From Todiramphus chloris collaris (lineage: Eukaryota > Chordata > Aves > Coraciiformes > Alcedinidae): a DNA stretch of 64,000 nucleotides. Position numbers and translations under genes: made by a program. Of the stretch, positions 55,601-64,000 are shown piece by piece. Each line of letters begins with the position of its first letter. The first letter of the stretch is position 1. Location of the stretch: NCBI GenBank assembly GCA_025345505.1, contig JANVCC010000018.1:62768031-62832030 (forward strand). The letters run 5' to 3'. The notes under the pieces were generated by a model. That model made no database searches and had not been told where the DNA came from. It worked only from the letters and a program-made list of their open reading frames with translations.

Positions 55601-58600
55601 CTCTGTCTAGACAAAGACTTAAAGGTGTGATGTTAGCATGTGCAACCAATTTTAACCCATGCTAACCTGGTAGAGCCTAGGCTCCCCATGAGGCTTTAAG
55701 ACAGTCTATTTAGTGTGTGTTAAAGGTAATGTCTCTTGTCTAAAGCTTAAGAAAAATACAGTTTGACAAAAGCTTCAGGAAGACAGCAGTGTACATCACT
55801 AGTCTCTTTGATTCCAGTTTGAGCAGTTTGATTCCATCCCCCCCCTTCAAGTTGGCATTGTATATTTTTGTAAAACAATGTGTCTTTGTTTTATTTATAA
55901 ACCTATCACTTCCGCCTTTGTGGAAGACTCCACAGTTTTATCTTGGACTGACTGAGGCTCTGTTTGCAATGAGTTTTGAAGTGATGTATTTGCAGTCGCA
56001 TTTAATCTGCAGTATGGACTTCTAATTCTGCACTGAGCTAGACAGTTAACCCTCAGAGTAAACTGTACTAATACTTGCTTTTTTTCACCAAGGTGGTATG
56101 TCTGCATTAGGTAGTGTTGCGACAGTTGTCCTGTATAATACAAGTTGTGCTGAATTATGTGGTTGAACTCATGTCCTATGAAATACATGTTTAGTTCAGT
56201 TCTTCCCAGAGCAGCCATCACAATAGGTATCCAGAGAAGAAGATTTTCTGAATATAGAAATTACTTGTATATAGTTTGATTCCTCATTTATTAGAACAGT
56301 TGATTGATGTGCAGAGTACTTAGTTCTGGATCAAATAAAACATATGCATCTCTCTAGGTCTATCTTGGATTTTCATATTTAAAATCTTACAGCTGAAACA
56401 GGAGGGATTTTTATCAATGTGTAACCACTGTACCACTATAGTAATGCAAAAAAAAAATAAAAGGAGAGAGAAAAAAAAAATGTCTATTGACAACAGCCAA
56501 AGATTTATCTCCCCTGTGTTGCCTTGATGTTTCTTATTTTCACAGTTTCTTTGCTTCTTTTACAGGTAAGGTAAAAATAGGTATCATTTTTTAATACTCT
56601 GATACCCACCTTGTGATAAGATGTGTTTCTTGTTTGTGCTAACTTGTTTTCTTGAACACTGGATATTGTCAGGTGTCAGCCGTTTAGGACCAACAGTGTT
56701 CCAAGCTCTTACGCACTTAGATTCACTATGTCTTTATTGTTTGAGCCTGATGGTGGGAGATGCTATACCACCATCTTTATCTCTTATTCTCTGATATGTG
56801 TAAACCATATTTTAGGACATATTTATTATCTAATTATTTTAATGCTGGCCTTTGTAAAAACCTATTACAGATCATCAGACATTTGTATGTCCCTTCCACT
56901 TAATTTTTCTTTTTTGATAGAATCATTTTCATCTCTTTGGTAAACTGGTTCCTTCTTGCATTTTTAAAAGGCAGGATAAACCTGCTCTGAGTGATATGTA
57001 GAACCAAATTCACTATGACCCCTCATATCTTTATTCCCTTACCATTAAAATACTGTGTTGTCATTCCAGTTAAGCTTTTTAGTATGTTGAGTAAGATCTT
57101 TGCTTTTATTTCACATCTAAGGAGTTCTGTCTGGTCTGTCCAGCAGCCAGAAAGCCACATTGTCATGAACAGTGCTGGTGCTGCCAGCAGGTCTTCAAAG
57201 TTCAGCATGTGCTGCAGTTCTGCAGGATCAGTTAAGCAGCCCCAGAACTTCTACAGACCTGCAAGGTAGTTCTTTTCTCTCAGCTTGGTCAGCTGGAAAC
57301 ATTGTCTTTCTATAATCCATACTTTGATAATAGTATTCTTTATTAGCATTGGACTTATTAATGTATTTTATTTCATTAGGCAGCAGGACAATGAACATTC
57401 ATTCTGCCTCATAAATATAACTTGCACTAGCCTGGTGTCACAATCTGGTGTGAGTTACATGATCATTGTTCACACATATGATCTTGAGGGAGGAGGTTGC
57501 ATTTCAAATACAGACAAAAGAAATTTGACACCATTTTGACTTGATGAGAGAAGCATGCATGTGTCCTGTCATGGACTGGATGCTATACTTTGTCTATTAG
57601 CAAAGAGATACCATTTCATCCATAATGCACACAAGCTGTTTTGAACAATAAGGCAGAAAGAGAGACTTGTTAAAGGATGCTCTGCTTTTGCCAAGGTGGG
57701 CACGAGACTCCTGCCTCACTGTTGTTTGTTATTCCCCTGCCAACACAGCAGCAATGAGGTAAGGAAAACAGTCCAGATCTTCATGCTGGAAGACGGAGAA
57801 GTTCGAGTGGTAAATACTTGAACATTCAAGAGATGGACACTTTGTTTTGAGCCCGTGTACCTGTTTTGTAGGTCTCACCCATTACCCACAGGACTCCTAG
57901 TATCCTTATGGAACAGTGGGCATACAGAATGATCTGTGGAATAGAGCTTTATTTCTCCCTGTGCTGCTCCTCTGAGCAATATAACAGCAAGGAGTAATTT
58001 TATTTTAGAAAGAATAGATCCATTAAAAAAACCATTCGCCTTTCTGCACAAAATGTGTTGGTGTGATCAGCCCAAGGTTATAGGTGCTTATAGTGTCTAA
58101 TTACTCTTGCTTTCTGTAAATTTCTAAGAAGAGCTTTACATTCTTTCATTATCTTGAGACAGGTGGAAACACTCTTCATTAAAAATTTAGCACTCATCTC
58201 ATTTATTCAGAATAGATTAATATAGTGGTCCGCTATGAGAGGTAGCTGTGTGTGAAACCAGCAATGCTGTTACTCTTGAGCCAGACATGCGGCACTTTCT
58301 TAAAAGGGTGCTGTAAATGCACACGGTTCTCTATCAATCATTGTAAAGGCACAGGATTTTTCAGAAGTGTCTATTAGTTTCAGATGCGTCACTTCTCTGG
58401 TGCTTATCTTCATACAACTTAAGAGGAGCCTGATTTTCAAAGAGCAGGTGTCCATCATTTTGTAAAAATCCAGTTATATTAAAGTGTCACTCAACTTGAG
58501 GTATCCAGATGCACTAAGCTATTTTTTGAAGTCTTGTTCAAACCAATGTCTTCTGCAAGACTTTGTAGTCTAATTCAGCCAAACACACAATGTATAGAAT

Positions 58601-59277
58601 AAAAACAAGATGAGGCTTGAGAAAAGAGAGAGACATCAAAGGGAACAGAAAGAAAACACAGAATTTGTTGTATCAGAGCAGACCATTGATCTGAGAAGGA
58701 CTGTGTTCTGCTTCCAGCTGTGGCCAGTACCCTGTCATGTAAAAGAAGGGCCAAAAATGTGATTCATAATGTGCCATACAAAAATCTCTCCAAAGGTTCT
58801 TGCTTGTGTTGTTCACTGTAAATCAATTGGTTGAGTAAGAGTGAGGTGGAACAAGAAGCATGCTAGCTGATAGTTGGTGAAGGAAGCATATCTGTGTTTA
58901 ATATACAGGCAAAATGCTACAAGACTAGTTCATCCTTAGGAAAATATTATCCTTGTAATGCTGTCAAATTCAGTGCCTACCTGGGTTGTGTCTGCCTTGA
59001 ACAGAAACTGATACGTTTGCAAGGTGAATTTCTTTGGAATGATTTATCTTATTTTTTTCTGATTGCTCAGAAAAATTTTATGGTATTTCATTAATTTCTC
59101 TGTTGTGCAGGAGCTGTTGTTTAAGATGGAAAATGCAGCTCATCAGCTAAGGCATTACTTCTTCAAAATGCAGATGTAGAGTTGGATCAGAGAAGGTCAA
59201 TCTGTGTGTCATATCCTTAGTCTTGCATGAGTTCAAACTTGAATCTTCCTGATTATCATGTTACAAGAAGGTCTGAC
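55601..59277. other. gene desert, nothing recognised
   Basis: Non-coding DNA with an A-rich tract at about 56,448-56,480. The stretch at 55,615-55,715 has an imperfect GTTAGCATG/CATGCTAAC inverted pair and might be a dead DNA transposon, but I cannot support that. Confidence 0.45.
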
Positions 59278-59790
59278 CAGAATCATAGAATGGGCTAGGT
59301 TAGAGGAGATCTTGTGGTGTCATCCGGTCAACATACCACCACTGCTCAAAGCAGTGCTAACATTCAGTCAAATTGCTCAGGGCCTTGTCCAGGAACACTT
59401 TGAATATTACCAAGGATGGAAGTTTCATGACCTGTCTTTAAGCCTGTTCCTTGCTGGATCACCCTTCTTATGACTTTTTTTGCCCTTCATATGTCATTGG
59501 AATCTCCCATGCTGTAAGTTTTGAGGATTGCCTCTTGTCCTTCCGCTAGGCACTGCTAAGAAGAAGCTGTGTTTGTCTTCTCTCTGGCTCTTCTACCTCC
59601 TTTAGGAAGCTGAAACTAATCTCGCCTCTAGCCTTTTCTTTGCGTTGAACAAATCTCATTTCCTCAGCTTCTCATCCCATGTCACGTGCTCTGAACTAGA
59701 TCGGCCTTTTCAGTTTGTAAATGTCTGTTTTGTCCTGGGGAGTCCCAAATTACACACAATACTCCAGATGAGGTCCCTCAAGTGCTAAAA
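59278..59790 (-). mobile_element. CR1 LINE 3' fragment
   Basis: Starts AGAATCATAGAATGGGCTAG and runs, in antisense order, through GCTCAAAGCAGTGCTAAC, CAGGGCCTTGTCCAGGAACA and AAGAAGAAGCTGTGTTTGTC to an ACACAATACTCCAGATGAGG stretch. A roughly 500-base copy, moderately diverged and non-coding. Confidence 0.88.
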
Positions 59791-60525
59791 TGATGGGAAT
59801 AATTACTTATTTATAAAATAGGTCATGATTGGTTCCCTGTCATCCCTCTACATTATACAAAGTAATAACCAAAGTAAGGAAACAAGATTCCAGGACTGCA
59901 ATAAGAGAGAAAAGAGATGCTGTGATGCTGTGCTTAATTTTTCCTTCTATTCTCAGTTTTGCTTTTCTTTCTGCATAGTGACATAATATCAAAAGAAGGG
60001 GCAGATGGTGCTGCTACTGATCCCAGCTATCCAAGAAACACCCCCCTTGAGGGACAGGGGCCTCAGCCAGTTCCAGCTTGGTCCTATCAGTTTTTTGGGA
60101 GGGATATACCATCCATTCAGGGGTGATTGATTATCAAGTTCAATATTCCCACAGATGTCTTTTAGCATGCAAAAAAGTTATTCTTTTGGATTTTGATACT
60201 TTTCTGTATTTGGCCATATTGCAGACACTGCTGCAAGTAGAATATGTGTGCAGTAGCCTAGGCTGGACTTTTGTACATTTGGAAATGCTGCTTGTATTAA
60301 TTGGTTTGGGAATTGCAATGCTTAGGTGATTTAGATACAGGCATTGCCTTTCTAGTTTCTAAGTCTCATTGCAGCTTAGACTGGGGGAAAGAGTCTCTGT
60401 GCTGGAGAGAAGCAAGGCACTTTCAGGACAAAATGACAGCTGAGTCTGGCTGCTCTCAGGTGGGTTGTCTAGGCACATAAAGTCCCGTTTAATTTTCAGA
60501 GTCCTCTCTGGGGGACTAACCTTGA

Positions 60526-60559
60526 GTCAAATTTTAGAAGCAGTGTCAAATTTTAGAAG
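60526..60559. repeat. 19-bp spaced tandem duplication
   Basis: GTCAAATTTTAGAAG occurs twice with a 19-base period. Confidence 0.85.
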
Positions 60560-60599
60560 TATTTAGGCAACTAAGTGAATAGATAAGAACATAATGCAA

Positions 60600-60720
60600 T
60601 TTAAGGGATTTTCATGCCTTTGTTTCCTGTTTGTGACATGGACATATTGTCTTCTTGCAAGAGTGTTGTTGAGATGAAATTACATATTCAAGTCTGCAGA
60701 GTTCCCAGACACTATGTTGT
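60600..60720 (+). mobile_element. MIR-like SINE fragment
   Basis: TTTTCATGCCTTTGTTTCCT followed by GTTGTTGAGATGAAATTACA keeps the spacing of the MIR core (a CCTCAGTTTCC-like part, then a GTTGTGAGGATTAAAT-like part). Old and diverged. Confidence 0.5.
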
Positions 60721-61079
60721 GTGCAGGCCATAACGGTATTTCACCAGGTGTTATCACAGAAGGGTCTAGTGCTTCTCCTCAGTCCAGTCAATCCTCTGCT
60801 TTCCTTCTGCTTGTTTGCCTTTTCCCTCCTGTTTTATTGTCATACACTTCTGTTCTTAGAGAAGCATATATATTGCCGAATACTGAGGGCTGAGTGAGTG
60901 TTGTGGAAGAGGTACATACTTGTGGCTTTCTTTTTTTTTCCATGACACAAAAATAACTGCAAAGCCATTAATGAATAAAACCCAGGCACTCAGTATCACC
61001 GTGCAGAGTATAAATCAACAAAGAGGCAGCCTCATGTTTGACTTTATAATATGGAGCAGAAGTGCCTTCACATCGTCAG

Positions 61080-61340
61080 ATGTTGATGCTATGGCTGCCA
61101 TTCCTAAGTTGTCCCCCCCACCCCCAAGCTGCTGCTAATAAATTACAAACACATTTGCTCTCATTAATCATTCTTTGAAATGGCAGAATAGTCTTTGCTG
61201 ATTGAAAATAATTATTAGCTTCTCAAAAGGATTAAACAGCCTGTTTAGATTTTCATTTATATCACCATTTTGATGGAGCGATGTGGGGGTATGTACACAG
61301 CCTTTGTCTTAAGAGTAATAATAATAATTAATGCTGTGTA
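61080..61340. promoter_or_regulatory. candidate conserved non-coding element (low confidence)
   Basis: A repeat-free block with clustered homeodomain-type cores (AATAATTATTAG, TCATTAATCA, AATAATTAATG) and CTTTGAAATGG/CAAAG-type motifs, about 29 kb upstream of CITED2. The texture resembles vertebrate developmental enhancers, but conservation cannot be assessed from one sequence. Confidence 0.15.
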
Positions 61341-63089
61341 ACAAAGAGTTTCAGAAGGATTTCAGACAAAGAAAGAAAGAAGAGGCAGGCAAGGTGAGCT
61401 GTGGAATAAATGTAGGACACAGAGCTGAACATAAGCTTGTGTTGGGCAGGAAGCCTCCTACTGTAGCAGAGCAGTGATAAACACAAAGGAAAATACAGCA
61501 TTCTCAACATAGCAGTGGAGAGACTTGAAATTTCTGGCTAACGTTACAATCTGAGCAGTGTAATTAATCTGGAATTGAAAGAATACCACAGATGTTTAAA
61601 ATTATTTTTTTCTACTGAGTCAGTATCCTGCACATTTACAAATTGTAGATTGTGGATTAATAGCCCCTGAGGTTCATTACCCGATGGGCCTTGCTCCAAG
61701 CTTTGAATTTGCACTCAGTAAAGTGTATTCGGATTGAGACAGCTTCCTAAAGTTGGGCCCCAGGATTTTAAAATAAAGTGTGTTTGCTGTTAAAAGTGTT
61801 CTGTGGACACTGGGATGGGAGTGCTTGCTGGAGTGCCAGAGGTATTAAAATAAACTGAAAAATAAGGGGAAAAAAAGCCAGATAAGAGTTAGCACATGCA
61901 CATTTCAGTATGGGATGTGATGAGGAGATGCCCAGATAGTATAACCCTATTAATATCTTACACCCAAAGTGTAACACATTATGATATTTGACTGCTGAAG
62001 GGCAGGACTTATTAACTAGATCCATGATCTATACTCATGTGATTACACTGTCTTGGGATCTGAGCTGATGTATCTGTGCAGTGCAGTACAGCGCTCTGTG
62101 ATGTGCTAGCTAGTTTGAGTTCATTACGTGACACAGGCACACCTTCTAAGATGTTGGATGGTACAGAAAGACTGTGGGTCACATTCAGATAGTGTCAATT
62201 CCTCCGAAATCTCCGGGCTTGGTACTTCCTATCAGTTCCCTGTGGGCAGCTCTTGTCCTTCAGCCTCATTTCATCCCTTTTGGTTATCCCTTAGTGTCTG
62301 TCAGATGTCCAGTTCTGTAGATGTGTCACTTAGATGTAAATGGGGCTGTTAAAACACATCTCTCTGTGACTGTCCCATTTCATTCATCCCCAGTGGCATG
62401 CTTGAAGTGAGAGCCCAAACACTGGGAGCTCAATAATGGACTTCCTTCACCTGAGTGGGTTGGGAAATGTGATGTTTCAGTTTATACTCAAAAATATTTA
62501 CATATTTTTCACAAAATGGAAAAGACTCAGCAAGAAGGGTGAAGATGTGATCTCCTTGTTTGGAAATTATGATGGTCATGTAATAGCTGAATTACATCTC
62601 TGAAAGAGAGGACTTCCATGGCTGTTAAGTAGAGGAGAATTCAGAATTGTTCTTTGTGCCACTCTTTACTGATGTGGGCTCCTGAGAGGGAGATGGAAGT
62701 GCAGCACCTTTGTGAATTTTTTTGGGACCAAGTAATGGTTGTTCACGATCTAGATGGTTGTACATCTACTCAACAGCACCTTGTTGACTTTAGCAGTGCA
62801 AGAAGGGGATGTTTTAACCACCAAGTGTTCAAATGGTGCCTTAAATGTTTGACTCAGAAACCTAAAGAGGCATGGAGGTATCTTGTGAACCTAACTCCAG
62901 TCAGCCCCAGCATTCATTTCCTGGTGGTAATCTTTGAATATTACTTTTTTTTTTGAGCTAAAAGAGAAATTGTATACAGATGCACTGAAGTAATGTATCT
63001 TTTGTTCCCCATCACAATTTGTACTGAGAGTCACAATACAAAAGCTTATCTGGATTTCTGGTTGGATAAATGGTTTTGTGACATGGGTC
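61341..63089. other. gene desert, nothing recognised
   Basis: Non-coding; no element that I can name. Confidence 0.5.
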
Positions 63090-63195
63090 AAGGAACCCTT
63101 GACTTAATTATTTAACTAACCTCCGGAGCATTAGTTCTCTGACTGTACAATGGGAATCTTAATTTGTCTTGCACTTTGCTATGCTTAATTAGTGT
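63090..63195 (+). mobile_element. MIR-like SINE fragment
   Basis: AACCTCCGGAGCATTAGTTC then TCTGACTGTACAATGGGAAT echoes the MIR phrase ending in CTGTAAAATGGGAATAAT. Short and uncertain. The remaining 800 bases to the window end hold nothing I recognise. Confidence 0.4.
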
Positions 63196-64000
63196 GCAAG
63201 GTCTTCTGACAGGTCTAAGATCTTAAAACGTATGTAGGCGTTTTAAAGACCTATGCACTGAGATCCCCATGTCCTCTGAGTGCTGTGGTGAAACAGGTAA
63301 CAGGGTGGGCCATGTGACAGGGTGCATGGCATGGGGTGCTCTGCAACTATAAAGTTAGAAAGACAGCGTCTACTCCAGACAGCTTGAAATCTAAATACCA
63401 GTGATTTATTTTAGCAGCTGTTTACATAATTCTTATATCTGTGTGAAAATCGTCTATGAAAATATTTAAGAGTAAATGTAATCTAGTCTTCCAAAGTTCT
63501 GTATCTGGTTCCTAAACCTGGACCTCCAGATTGATTTACTAGAAGTGTGTCTGTTACATTATATGTGACAGTATATGCTCTTCCTTCCCTCTGTACAGGG
63601 TGTTCTTACTCCTATGTGCAGGTTCCATTCTGAACATACTCAGTACCAAACATTTTATTTTTCAGTTCCCTTGGAAGACATTTCTGAGAACTGTATATAC
63701 TGAAACAGGGTCTTGGCTTTCCTGTTTTTCTCACAGGCCACCATAATAAACATTGCATTGATTCTTATACTATATTAGTTGCTACTGTTGTGTCCTGAAT
63801 TCAGGCTTCTCCATGTACAGCTATTGTTTAATTGTACAGAGGTCAAGAGGATAGAGGAGATCAGACCTGCTTGTATTTTGCTTGCATAGATATTTGATTT
63901 TACAAGGGGAAGGAACTGATCTAACCTTATATTTAATAGTTACAGGTTGATTTGCATAACGAGTTGATGGCAAAGCTTTCCTTGTCAACAGTGAAAAGCA

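Overview
The window looks like vertebrate, almost certainly avian, chromosomal DNA. It is AT-rich and gene-poor, with intron-split genes, two CpG islands, CR1 LINE fragments carrying the avian 3' end (repeats of ATTCTATG), and solo LTRs of the ERVL type that start TGTCCTGG and end with a TTAAACC-like tail. There are no prokaryotic signs: no dense ORFs, operons or CRISPR. Nearly all open frames of 60-110 codons are chance frames. Two protein-coding genes can be supported, both on the minus strand: the 5' part of TXLNB (beta-taxilin, a muscle coiled-coil protein) at the left end, and the complete CITED2 gene (CBP/p300-binding transcriptional co-regulator) near the middle. I recall the same order and orientation for human 6q24 (HECA-TXLNB-CITED2), so this is conserved synteny.

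Layout. 1-12,100: TXLNB coding exons 2, 3 and 4 at 6219-6621, 4178-4269 and 178-348 (minus). They join in frame, and the gene continues beyond base 1. The exon 2/3 junction works only with a GC-AG intron. A TATA-box/first-exon candidate lies at about 11,725-12,064, with an alternative near 14,444-14,524. 12,100-29,500: intergenic DNA with a CR1, a solo LTR, a MIR-like fragment, a 43-codon signal-peptide-like ORF at 14,507, and a very GC-rich CpG island at 26,160-27,050 broken by a 400-base assembly gap. 29,530-32,090: CITED2, with a long 3' UTR, a single coding exon, one 5' UTR intron and a CpG-island promoter next to long G-runs. 32,700-64,000: a gene desert with old CR1 copies, a palindromic MITE-like element, a second solo LTR, MIR-like remnants and short tandem duplications. 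This stretch is where long-range CITED2 enhancers would be expected, but that is inference.

The two genes do not form a pathway. TXLNB belongs to the syntaxin-binding taxilin family and is muscle-enriched. CITED2 competes with HIF-1alpha for the CH1 domain of CBP/p300 and co-activates TFAP2. I did not find a clearly new multi-gene system. The best leads are the GC-AG intron with a T20 acceptor tract in TXLNB, the much shortened Ser/Gly junction in CITED2, the gapped orphan CpG island, the signal-peptide ORF at 14.5 kb, and a decayed coding-like stretch at 7.4-7.7 kb.
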